Shown piece after piece: positions 42,612 through 53,177 of a DNA stretch of 64,000 nucleotides; the first letter of the stretch is position 1; every line of letters starts with the position of its first letter. Under the pieces are notes generated by a model. It was not told the DNA's origin, ran no database searches, and saw only the letters and a program-made list of their open reading frames with translations. Source of the DNA: Triticum aestivum (Eukaryota; Streptophyta; Magnoliopsida; Poales; Poaceae); contig NC_057807.1 in the NCBI RefSeq assembly GCF_018294505.1, positions 271,417,369 to 271,481,368 on the forward strand. The letters are read 5' to 3'. The translations under genes and the position numbers were made by a program.

Positions 42612-45310
42612 AACACACTTGCATGTGGACAAAATTTATGTATCAAAAGGGTGGTTTGATTTTCAAATACCAAATGCAACTTCGATGTGGCACCTCTCTT
42701 GCAAAGCACATGATATTGCTCGCCCCCCTCCCCCTCGTGTCGGCACGAAGAGAATCCTAAGCTATGAATGCATGCCCCCTCCCCCCAACCGAGGTTCACC
42801 TAGAAAAGTGTGAAGTAGCTAGCAGCCCGCCTCCTCCCTCGTGTCGACACGAAGGGAATCCTAAGCTATGAATGCATGGCCCCATCCCCAACCGAGGTTC
42901 ATTCACCTAGCAAAGTGCAAAGTAGCTAGCGGCCCCCCTCCCTCCCTCATGTTGGCACGAAGGGAATCCTAAGCTATGAATGCATGCCCACCCCCCAATC
43001 GATGTTCACCCTAGCAAAGTGCGAAGTAGCTAGCAGCCCCCCTCCCTCGTGTCGGCACGAAGGAATCCTAAGCTATGAATGCATGCCCCCTCGACCGAGG
43101 TTCACCCTAGCAAAGTGCGAAGTAGCTAGCAGCCCCCTCCCTCGTGTCGGCACGAAGGGAATCCTAAGCTATGAATGCATGCCCCCCAACCGAGGTTCAC
43201 CTAGCAAAGTGCGAAGTAGCTAGCAGCCCCCCTCCCTCATGTCGGCACGAAGGGATTCCTAAGCTATGAATGCATGCCCCCCAACCGAGGTTCACCTAGC
43301 AAAGTGTGAAGTAGCTAGCAGCCCCCCTCCCTCGTGTTGGCACGAAGGGAATCCTAAGCTATGAATGCATGCCCTCCCCCCCCCAACCGAGGTTCACCCT
43401 AGCAAAGTGCGAAGTATCTAGCAGCCTCCCCTCCCTCGTGTCGGCATGAAGGGAATCGAGGTTCACCTAGCAAAGTGCGAAGTAGCTAGCAGCCCCCCAC
43501 CCCCTCTCGTGTCGCCACAAAGGGAATCCTAAGCTATGAATGCATGCCCCCCCCCAACCGAGGTTCACCTAGCAAAGTGCGAAGTAGCAACCCCCCCCCC
43601 CCCCCCCACACACACACACAAACATTTTCAGTCGGCGGGCCAGAGAGGCATATATCTCACCAGATGGATCATAAAACGGACCAAGAATAATCCACCTTGG
43701 TCGTACAACCTCTCTCTTGTTGTTGGTCAAAGTGATGGCCGTCCATGCGACCCCAGAGATGGGATAGCTCGCCAATAATCACGCAACTAGCTAGTCCCCG
43801 AAGACAGCCACTGCATGCGTGTGGCCCAAACATATGTATGGAGAGGTGTGTTTTGAGTAACAATGGAACAACTTTGATGTGGCACCGTGATTTCGAACTA
43901 GAAATCCCCACACTGAGTGAGGTTTAATTAGGTTGACGATGCATGTGTATGTTACACCACAATTCAAGCCAACGATGGGGATTCATGCATGCATGCGTGC
44001 ATAGTATATGCGCTCAAACTTAATTAGTTCTGAATCTCACCATGACCTATACTATGATAACACAAACCAAATGAAGAATCCGCCATGGTAACCTATCTTG
44101 TTGTTGGTCAAGGTGATCATGGATGTCCACGCGGGCCCAGGAATATATAGGCTTGTCGTTGATAACCACGCGAGGGAGTGTATCATTCAAAGGCAACCAC
44201 TACATGCATATGTATGGAGGTGATGCATGCATGCATGTTTGAATACACAACATTGATGTGGCGTGTGTGTCAAAAATCATACAGTAGCTCCCCACACAAA
44301 GCGAGATGGGTTCATGATGTGTCGTTGTACTAGCCACTTTGACTTGATGGGAGGGATTCATGCATACACATGCATGTGTGTGTGCTCAAACTGTATCACG
44401 CATGTCATCCAGAGCAAAAATAATAATCCCCTCCTAAGTCAAATTAACCTCTCTAGTTGTCAAGCAAAAAGTAGTGATGGACCAAGCGGGCCCACAGATG
44501 GAAAGCGTCGATATCGCTGATAACCGCTTAAGTGGGTGCGAGAGGACAACCATCACCACTTTGCATGTGGGCCAAACATATATATGTTGACTACCCAAAA
44601 TTCACAACTTTGATGTGCCACATGCCTCAAAAACCGTAAACCATGCACCCACACAGAGTGAGGTTCATATCAAGCATACTACATATGATGGTCCTCTTGC
44701 CCCCTCTTCACCGCATACTATATATATGCCCCTACCGTAATATATGTACAACCCAAAAGAATCCTCATCGATGGTAAAATTAATTAACCTCTCCCGATGT
44801 AGGTCAAAGTGATGCATGCATGCATCGACGATGGCCTCGTGGGCCCATGATGGAAACGTCACACGTGAGTGTCCTAGCTAGGATATGCATGTGGCCCAAA
44901 AAGGTGTTGTGTGATGTTTGAATAACCAATTTCACAATTTTGATGTGGCACGTGCATCGGTAACCAAAAAGTCTCGACACTGAGTGAGGTGTACTTGTTC
45001 ACGATGCGTACGTATAGTATATATGCTAGTCCCCTCCCACCTCTTTGACGCGTACTATATACCACCATAACACAAACAAAAAGATTCTACCTTGCTGGTC
45101 AAATTAACCTCACTGCCAACTGTTCGTCAAAGTGATGGACGACGACGTCGTGAGCCCACAGAAAGCGTCACACGCGAGTATCGAGTATCGTGTAGGACAA
45201 CCATCGACTGCACGTGGCCAAAACATTTATGCATGAAAGGGTTGTGTAATGTTTTAAATAACGATTTCACGACTCTGATGTGGCACCGGCCTGCCTAACC
45301 AAACGGCCAA
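42612..45310. repeat. Old diverged tandem array of about 320-385 bp units
   Basis: Blocks sharing 'catgtggcccaaacatatatg', 'tttgaataac', 'ttcacaactttgatgtggcac' and 'cacactgagtgaggtt' occur at about 43820, 44207, 44564, 44888 and 45210, with a further copy near 42612. Each is preceded, where complete, by 'gttgttggtcaaagtgatgg' and 'gcgggcccacagatgg' phrases. No reading frame is conserved between copies. The minisatellite at 42720-43600 separates the first copy from the rest. Confidence 0.75.
42720..43600. repeat. Minisatellite of about 95-105 bp units, about 9 copies
   Basis: Units contain gaagggaatcctaagctatg, aatgcatgcccc, ccgaggttcacctagc and aaagtgcgaagtagctagc. Copies are centred near 42750, 42853, 42960, 43060, 43155, 43250, 43347, 43446 (internally deleted) and 43517. 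Length varies mainly in C runs. It ends in a C tract plus (CA)n at about 43589-43620. Confidence 0.92.
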
Positions 45311-45984
45311 CCCACACGATGACCCACAACTCGTAGTGTACCGCGAGCCACCCGCCACCGCCAGACGCACACACCCACACACACACTACGAATCCACCAC
45401 AACTACGATGCATGTTAAATTAATTATCCCACGGTGAACATACATGTTACCAAAGGATGGATGTTTTTATTTCAAAAAAACCAGAGATCATTAAGACATT
45501 TTAGTACATTGATTGATTAATTTTCTACGGGTATAATGTGCAAAAATCAAATTTGAGCTACATGCACACGTGACAGTGCACCTAAATGGATTGCAAAAAC
45601 ACATGTGTCTCACTGGGTGCATGTTTACTCCCCGTGCAACAAATGTCAAACATTGAGAATCTTGATTTTTAAATTCTAGTACATCCAAAACTTATTTGAA
45701 GTTCATGAAACTTATTGTGTTGTCATATGGACACCAATACAAAGTGGCATTGTACTTTTTTGTCAAATTTGAGACCACTTTTGATGTAATCTTTATCTAA
45801 TTACAGACGGGAGATTATTAATAATTGGGAACCAATATCCCAAATGGATTATTTATTCGAACCGTGAGCGTTAGACCAACAATGGATACGTGCCATGCTT
45901 CGGTTAAGAAATAAAATGGCAGCATTAATCATCTAAATAGAAAAACAATATACGTGCCGCCGTGCGACCCGTGTGGCATGCGAG

Positions 45985-46170
45985 CAGGCGTGAGTTGATG
46001 GGACGCATGCGAGCAGTCTGCCGCGCAGGGGCAGATGGGGAGGCGTGCGTGCAGGTGTGTGAATTGACGGAGGCGTGCTCACTGCGCAGTGTCATCAGGA
46101 GGCGTGCGAGTAGCTGTGTGAAACTTTGGTAGGCATGCCAGCAGTCCAAGGCTCACCGGGAGGCGAGCCA
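45985..46170. repeat. Short GC-rich degenerate repeats
   Basis: Phrases like gaggcgtgcgagcagtctg, gaggcgtgcgtgcaggtgtgtgaa and gaggcgtgcgagtagctgtgtgaa recur at about 55-65 bp. They lie just upstream of the CPFC-motif gene and may be part of its promoter. The rest of 45311-45984 shows nothing I recognise. Confidence 0.5.
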
Positions 46171-46326
46171 TCGGTTTGACCGCCGCCCGCCTCTCCCACA
46201 ACTCCCACTACTCCATATTAATGGTGCGCCCGAGCGGCCGCACCCCCCATCCTCACTACGCACACACAATCCTCTCTCTCCGCTTGCATCCTCGACGCCG
46301 CTCTCAGTCCTCAAAGCTGTCAGTGT

Positions 46327-47294
46327 ATGAGGATGCCGCCCAAGCGCCCCATCGGAGGGAGTGGCGATGCCTGGGCTGCTAAAGCACCGGAGCACGGCGT
46401 GGATATGGAGACAGAGGTTGCCGTCACCGCCGGCGAGTTATTGCTGCACCTTGACATCGTCGACGGCGTCGAGCTTCCACAGCCGGAGGTATAGTTCCAC
46501 ACCGACTCCGACAACCACTCCGGCGACGACTCTGACGACGACGGACAGCTGGTTAGTCATCTATACCCATTTATGTGTCAAATAGATCATAGGGTTTCTC
46601 TGGTTACTCCTGCCCCCCCCCCTTGTTGGAATAGAAATCCTGTGGTTATGTTCTCCCAATCCATGAAATTTGAGTAAGTTTTGTTAGATCCATGTAGTGT
46701 ATTGGTTGTTTGAATGGTACAGGTGATAAGTGATTAGTTGTTTCATCTGTGCAAATGATTTTTGCTAGTAACCCGACTAGGGTTAGTGTTCGTGCTAATA
46801 ATTCCTAGGCGGGACTTGACAATTGATTTTGAATGACCTACATATGTTTGTGCCATTATTTTCTTCAAGATTGGTCTTTACATAGACGACTATGCTTAAA
46901 AATCGAACCATAATATCTGGATACGTATAAATAAATAGCCATAAATTCCTAATCCTACTTCACGACATGTAATCAATGATTTGATGCCAAATTTGTTTTA
47001 CTATTTGTATAGGTGTTGTCTGACGATGTGGACAGCGAGGATGAAGATGCCCAGAGGAGGTACAAGAGGCGAATCCTGAGGGAGCTTTATGCGGGAATGC
47101 ATAACAGGCGTATTAGGACCTGGAACGACGGCTATGGATGCCCATTTTGCAACCACAAGCTTCATGACACGTATCTAAGTGTTCTGGCGCATGCAAGAGG
47201 ACGGGTCGTTGGCTCCTTCAAGCAAAAGTATTCTCGCAGGGTGGCATACACCGAGTACCTGGAGACGCTTCAGCATCGTGTCGGCCGCATGTGA
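46327..47294 (+). pseudogene. CPFC-motif (zinc-finger-like) gene carried by the CACTA
   Basis: Two exons, 46327-46551 and 47013-47294, with donor GTTAGT and acceptor TATAG, both phase 0. Exon 1 starts MRMPPKRPIGGSGDAWAAK and is acidic toward its end (DSDNHSGDDSDDDG). Exon 2 has a basic stretch RRYKRRILRELYAGMHNRR, then GYGCPFCNHKLHDTYLSVLA with a C-x2-C and two His, resembling the XS-type zinc finger of plant RNA-silencing factors; this resemblance is weak. A stop at codon 56 (TAG, 46492-46494, probably from CAG) breaks exon 1. Target and role unknown. Confidence 0.5.
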
Positions 47295-47714
47295 GATGAG
47301 ATGTGGGATGGATCAAACTATGTATGCTTGAGTATGCTTAATGATGGTTGAACTTTGCTTATGTACGTGTACGCTTATTGTCTATGTCTCAGTATGTTAA
47401 ATATTTGGTAAAAATTTCAAAGGGGGGCCAATAAACCAGGAAACAGAGGTAGTACGTCAATCACACACGATTCCCAAAATTGGAACCGTGTGCAATGGCT
47501 TTCATTTTGCATGTTGCGTCAATAACACACGGTTCGCTGTAGCAAACCGTCGCCCCCAAAATTCTTTGTGGGACAGAAAACCATCACCACCCAATTCAAA
47601 AAAGAAAGAAGAAAACCCTCACCACTCCCACGTCACAAAAACCATCACCCCACCCGCCACCCCCTCCGGTACGGTCCCCATTCACACCTGCACAAGTTCC
47701 TCCGCGTCTATGCC

Positions 47715-48786
47715 ATGGCACTGCCTATCGCGGCGGTAAACACTTAGCTCGACGCCTGCCGCCGCTGCCAGGCTGCCGGCAAAGCCAACCACATTTCTCC
47801 ACTTCCGCTTGCCGCTGCCGCCAAGCTGCCGGCAAAGCCAACCGCATTTCGCCACTTCCGCTTGCCGCCGCCTATCATCATCGACTTTCTCGACGCTGCT
47901 CATGGTCAACCCAGCTCCACTTGGTTGGGGAATCTTCCATATTGGGGGTTCTTTCTCATGGACGACGAGGTAACTAATTTAATGAGATATTATCTCATCT
48001 CTTATCCCAGTTCATCTGCCTCCTTTAATCACCCAGCGGAAATCGCCGTGAATTCATTTTTATTCGAGCTGATTTGAGGGTTTTCTTTCATTCATAGAAT
48101 TCACAGTGCGCCGACACTTCAGGACTTGGCGACCGTCGCAGAGATTCCATCTCATCGTACCAGATAACTTGAGGACACGTGCGCTATGTTCAATCTCACC
48201 CTAAATTGGTTGGCATGGCCTACTTTCTTGAACATATTCTAAATATTGCTACATTTGGATAAAAGGTGCCACATGCACCATATACGTCAAAGGGGATTTT
48301 CCCCTCTTCTTTCTATATTAGGCAAATTAATGATGTATTGTTCTTTCGATTACCTCTCATTTTTCCATGACATCATGTTTACCCTATCTGTTTAATTATA
48401 GATTTTTGTCCTTCGATTTCAACTGCTCTTCAGTTCTTTCAATTTGGCCCATATTTGCATGTTACCATATTTTCTTTAAGAATCCTACCATTTTCTACAG
48501 GACATCCCTCGCTATGCAACAGATTATGTAGTGCACAATTTTTTGCTTTACATAGATCAAGGCTCCATGGATGTCATACTGCACACAAACCATGGATTTA
48601 CAATCGTTGCTACTATAAGACTTGATGAAGGTGGTGACTCCTATTTTGCCACTGGCTTTTGGAATGAAATTGCAAAGTTGTATGTACTGAAAGCTGGCAC
48701 TAAAACTGCACTGCACATAGAAGGGCCTGGTCATGAGATATATGCTAACTTCCCCGACAAAATCTTCCGTCCAGACTTTGTTCAAA
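47715..48786 (+). pseudogene. B3-like exons, 5' half of a chimera
   Basis: A first exon region (about 47715-47970) has Ala/Pro-rich coding with an internal 50-bp duplication (gccggcaaagccaaccrcat), ending FFLMDDE before a GTAACT donor. A possible small exon lies at 48099-48180. A clear exon at about 48502-48786 encodes YATDYVVHNFLLYIDQGSMD, then GFTIVATIRLDEGGDSYFAT and GFWNEIAKLYVLKAG, B3-like in pattern. It ends at a GTAAGT donor with one spare base, matching the phase of the F-box exon at 48977. Exon 1 contains a stop. Splicing is inferred from sequence only. Confidence 0.45.
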
Positions 48787-48976
48787 GTAAGTTTTCTTTT
48801 CAACTATCTGCATATGTTGACTTACCCAACGATGTCAAATGAATTTTGTAGTATTTAAGCAACCAATTGTTATTCCCTTGTCTTACTATATTCCTACCTA
48901 ATAAATTCTAGTTACCAATACACTTTTCTATTGCCCTATTTTAACTAAATATTCCCTGTACTCCCATTTCTATCAG

Positions 48977-50871
48977 AAAGCGCCACTGACAAGGAGACTC
49001 CGGAGGTGCAGAACGGGGCTGCCAACAAGCGGAGGCGGGGTGAGTTAGAACCGCAAGCGACTCCAGTAGGCCTAGACTTAATCAGCAGCCTCCCCAATGA
49101 TATGTTGAGAGCCATCATCTCCCTCCTCCCAATCAAATATGGGGCACGGACAACCCTCCTTTCCCGGCGGTGGCGCCCCCTATGGAACTCTAGCCCTCTC
49201 GACCTCATCGACACCCACAAGCTCTGCCATGGCTATCGCAAAAGCTTGGATGCGTTCTCTAAGATCCTTGGCAGTCACCTTGGCCCAACCAAAGGCCTTA
49301 GAATGAGCAAGTTATGTTCCAATGGCAAGGACCGAGCCAAGCTTGACGACTAGTTCCGATCCCCCGCCCTAGATCAGCTCAAGGAGCTCACTTTTGATGA
49401 TGGGCATATGCGGTCGCTGCCAACGTCCACACTCCGCCTCGCGCCCACGCTGCACGTCGCCAAGTTCAGGAACTACCATTTCCCGCCCCTTAATGACGCG
49501 CCCGCTCTTATTCTACCACGACTGAAGCACCTCGAGCTCGTTGTCGTCTGCCTCTCAAAGGGTGACATGGAGCGCCTGCTCCGTGGCTGTAGTGCACTCG
49601 AGTACCTTCGTCTTCAGGCGATCAATGGATTGAGTTCCTTCCACGTCACCTGCATGACTCTCCGGATTATTTATGTGTGTTGATGGTCCGGCAGGAAGAC
49701 ATCACAAAAGTTGGACCATGGTATGGTCATCCAGGACACACCTGCACTTGAGAGATTACTTGTAGTTGATCAAGAAGGTCCAACAAGAATCAATGTCATT
49801 TCTGCACCGAAATTGACAGTGGTGGGGTACTCGTTTGACAAATACTCTGAACTTGTTATTGGATCCACACCCGTTCAGGTACAACAGCCGCCTTCTTCCT
49901 CTCCTTCTACAAATTAACATTATTTCTAATTTGAAGATGTTTGTTCGTCTGTCATTCAGAAAACGATTCCGACAAGCTTGACCCCGAAACTGCGCACAGT
50001 GAAGGTCTTGGCACTAGAATCTATTGGCCCCGACCTGGAGCAAGTTATCAGTTTCCTGAGATGCTTTCCATGCCTGGACAACCTATATATCGAGGTGATG
50101 TTCCTTTCCTGTTAAACGTTAACCATAAGGGAGTTAAATTTGTGACACCTTTTTCCAAGTTTACAATGACAATGTACTACGATTTCTGAAGGTTCTTTTG
50201 GAGGATTTCAGTACATACATGCCCCCCCCCGTATTGGTTGCTTGATCCATATGGTTACAATCAAGAAGCATTTCTCCTTTGGATTCATTTGTACTAGTTT
50301 TCTTAGGGAACTTTTGATCCACTCCAACCTCTTGTGAAGAAGACTACATTTTTCTAGAATGTAATCAAATGCCCATGTTAATCATGTCAGATCGAAGATG
50401 GCATGTTAGTGCATTTTACAAATCCCGCAAACCAAATAGGCCTGTCGTAATGTTCAAAACTACATGTAGGCACTAACACATTCTCTTCTTTTGCGGATAA
50501 GATTAGGCCCAGTGGTGGATAATGTGATACAATATAACAATCACGTCGAATGCCTAGATTTGCATCTCTCATAAATTACTTTGAAGAACTACCGAGGGAC
50601 CTTACCGGAGATTATATTCGCCAGGTTCTTTATTCTCAGAGAAAGGGTGCTGAAGGAAATGAGGTTTGCCCTACATTTATTTCGCAAAAATGAATGGTTT
50701 GTTGATCAGTGCCAGTGCCTGAGGCAGAATGGAGTAGGCTCCAAAAATGTTGAATTTCATTTTGGAACTTCATATGACAGAGTAATCGGAAGTCATTGTG
50801 TCAAGCCCATACATGACTTCTCAGTGGTTGGCCCCTTTGCAGAAATTGTGAGGTTTCGAAACCAGACTTAG
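48977..50871 (+). pseudogene. F-box/LRR/FBD-type gene, 3' half of a chimera
   Basis: Exon from the acceptor TATCAG at 48976. The F-box is DLISSLPNDMLRAIISLLPI and LLSRRWRPLWNSSPLDL. Leucine-rich repeats follow (LKHLELVVVCLSKGDMERLL, CSALEYLRL, DTPALERLLV). An intron lies at about 49879-49959, then VKVLALESIGPDLEQVISFL. The last exon (about 50530-50871) has the FBD tail EIIFARFFILRERVLKEMRF. Stops at 49351 (TGG to TAG), 49681 and about 50569 break it. Intact relatives are substrate adaptors of SCF ubiquitin ligases. It lacks an obvious ATG of its own; its frame enters from the B3-like exon, so capture lost its first exon or start. Confidence 0.7.
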
Positions 50872-51714
50872 AAGCGGTGATATTAGTTTGAACCTCTGTG
50901 ATATCCATGTTCAGCACGAGCATTTGCAGCTGATGAGCTGAATTTCATTTCTAATATCAGTTTGAACCTTGTAATCTTCGAATTTGAGCCATATAACTCT
51001 GGAATTTGAACCTTGTAACATTTCGAGCTTTTGTGGTACAAACGTTGAAATGGCACTGTATGAGACTCGTATATTGCTAGCACTATTTTGACCTTGATAT
51101 GCAACGGTCTTAGATTTTATTAACCATTCTTGAATCAGTTTACCTTGTCGATCTCACAGCACATGATCTGTATAGCTAACTCGACTGCGATCTTAGACAT
51201 TATTGCACATAGTTGGTTTCTTCCACTGTGTGCACTGTATAGCGTAGAATTAATTATCGCACTCGAGTGTACATCATCACCCTTCTGTGTAACTTTGACC
51301 TCATCACCTAAGGGTAAACTTATGACCGAAGTCATTCCACACACTTCATTTTTACAAATCTTTTTGCCAATAAACGCCCATGATTTATCCCTCTTCTAGC
51401 CGACACATGGCCAAACTAGCCGGGCAAGAAGCTTGCATGGTAAACAGCGCGGTAGTGTGGGAACATGCTCACCGACGATACATTTGGCGCCTCTTCGAGC
51501 CCACGCGTGCGGTGCGGTGTTGTCAAGCGTGCACTGGAATCCTCCGCTATGAACACCATGACAAGACGTGATGATTACAGGCCGACCGGCCCCCAATTAT
51601 TACAGCATCCATTTAACCTACCCTTGTGTCTCTTCAATCTTTCGATCGCACCCCACCATTGCAAGAAGCACACCCACCATGAGAAATTCTTAGAGGGTAT
51701 CATGTGCGGCTCCA
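50872..51714 (+). other. Spacer between F-box and exonuclease-like copies
   Basis: No supported gene. The left part repeats gaacctcgtaatmttcgaa-like phrases (50890-51020), probably 3' UTR of the F-box copy. The right part (51340-51714) looks like promoter and 5' UTR of the next copy. I see no TATA box that I would defend. Confidence 0.4.
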
Positions 51715-52426
51715 ATGGCGCTCCGAGCGGCTGCCGACGACGAGCAGCAGTTCACCATGCGTGTCGTGGTGGACACCCACAGAAGGTTCATCGACCTCTC
51801 AGTGGTGTACACCAACGATCTGGTCTGGGTGGAGCACCCCATCCACATCATGGAGCTGTTGCTTGCCGAGAAGAAGTACAAGGTGGTCGGGTTCGACCTC
51901 GAGTACACCCGCGCTCGTGTCGGGTCTCGTCCCAAGGTCGTCATCGCATAGATGTGCGTGCGCCACCACGTCCTCGTCTACCACTACTGCCTGGCCACAA
52001 GGCCTTGTGAGTGTTTCGCCAGGTTTGTCAACAGCCCCCACTACATGTTCGCTATCGTGGACATCACCAACGATGTAAAGGCGCTCGAGAGTTCGGGCAT
52101 CGCCTGCCAGAATCTTGTCGACGTCCAGGGCCAATACAAGATCTGGGGCAGCAAGGAGCATGAGAAGGACTCACTGGTTCACCTCGCCAAGGCAATCATC
52201 GACCCCTACTATAGAGACATGAAGGATTCGTGCAACAAGGACAAGCATGCCTGGCACTCGGCCTGGATGGAGAAACTTGACAAAGCTCACGTCGTGTACG
52301 CAGGCGTACACGAGCTACGACATGTACAAGTGTAATGTTGACATGAGGAAGTGCCTCCTTCCCCAAAACGGCCAGGGATCCAGCCAGAAGCAGAGCAATG
52401 GCAAGCGTCATTGCAACAATAAGTAG
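51715..52426 (+). pseudogene. 3'-5' exonuclease-like (DEDD/RNase H fold) gene copy
   Basis: ATG at 51715 (MALRAAADDEQQFTMRVVVD). KYKVVGFDLEYTRARVGSRP resembles the first acidic motif (FDxE) of Werner-type 3'-5' exonucleases. It continues MCVRHHVLVYHYCLATRPC, FVNSPHYMFAIVDITNDVKA, GIACQNLVDVQGQYKIWGSK and HLAKAIIDPYYRDMKDSCNK, and after a +1 shift near 52300 a Lys/Gln-rich tail ends at 52426. Breaks are a TAG at 51949-51951 (probably from CAG) and the shift. It has no intron, unlike its neighbours, so capture from a processed or single-exon source is possible. Confidence 0.6.
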
Positions 52427-52589
52427 ATGATTAGATCCTCGTTTCTCCTACTTTAGTATGCATGTAATTGCTTACTTTGGTGTGTGCAAATGTTATGTGT
52501 GTAGTCACTTGTGTAATTGTATGCTTAATTTCGTTATGCAATGTTGTCTTTTTAAGTATATATGTTGATGCTCTGTAGACAGAGCGTAG

Positions 52590-53177
52590 ATGGTGTGCGG
52601 GCAAAGAAAATCACATCGCACACAGACTAAACAATGGAACCCGTCAGTGATGTTTTCATCGATCACTCGCAATTGTATACCAGCAATCGTTTGCTCGCAA
52701 CACACATGGCTTGTTAGCAGTAATCGTCTGTGTTCTTATCGGTCATCACATATGTTTTCGATTACAGACCTGTTTGCCTCGTATCACACACATCTTGTTC
52801 ATTTGAACCGTTTCTGTTCTCATGTATCAACGCAAACAGTTCATCCGAGTGAACCGCATGTCGTATATCGCACACACCTTTGATATGGCTGACCATTTCT
52901 TTTGTGTTGCTAATCACAAACAGTTCATCCGAATGAACCGTATGATGTACATCACACACACCTTCATCTGGCTGCCCGTTTCTTTTGTTCCTCCTCATCG
53001 CAAATAGTTAATTGAGCTTAACCGTATGTCCTGCATCGCACACGCAACTAAATTCTGAACTGTGTTTGATGCATCCTCCATCGCAAATGGTTTGCACCTT
53101 TTTTATGGTTATTTTACACCGCCATTTGTGATTATGGCATCACACACAGTTTCGTTGAAGGGTCTCTGATCATAGTG
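52590..53177. repeat. CACTA right subterminal repeat region
   Basis: Recurring catcgcacacag, cgcaaacagttcatccgagtgaacc, catcacacacct and gcaaatggttt motifs in both orientations up to the AGTG end at 53177. They mirror 38280-38870. Confidence 0.7.

Larger units (their letters stand above)
38254..53177 (+). mobile_element. CACTA-type transposon carrying plant gene copies
   Basis: The left end is CACTGGTGCGCG and the right end ...GATCATAGTG, i.e. CACT...AGTG. The neighbouring triplets are TGA and TCG, not a clean 3-bp duplication, but removing the element plus three bases restores the reading frame of the element A antisense gene. Both ends (about 38290-38850 and 52610-53150) are packed with cgcacacg, aaccgt and catcgcaaa motifs in both orientations, typical CACTA subterminal repeats. 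I find no transposase. Cargo includes a B3-like gene, a CPFC-motif gene, a B3/F-box chimera and an exonuclease-like gene, plus three tandem arrays. The strand is nominal. Confidence 0.75.

Noticed and set aside
42720..43600. Possible CRISPR-like repeats
   Set aside because: Direct repeats of about 100 bp with no unique spacers, in a plant transposon; this is a minisatellite.
38254..53177. Helitron as carrier of the captured genes
   Set aside because: Ends are CACT...AGTG with subterminal repeats; I see no TC start, CTRR end or terminal hairpin between A and T.
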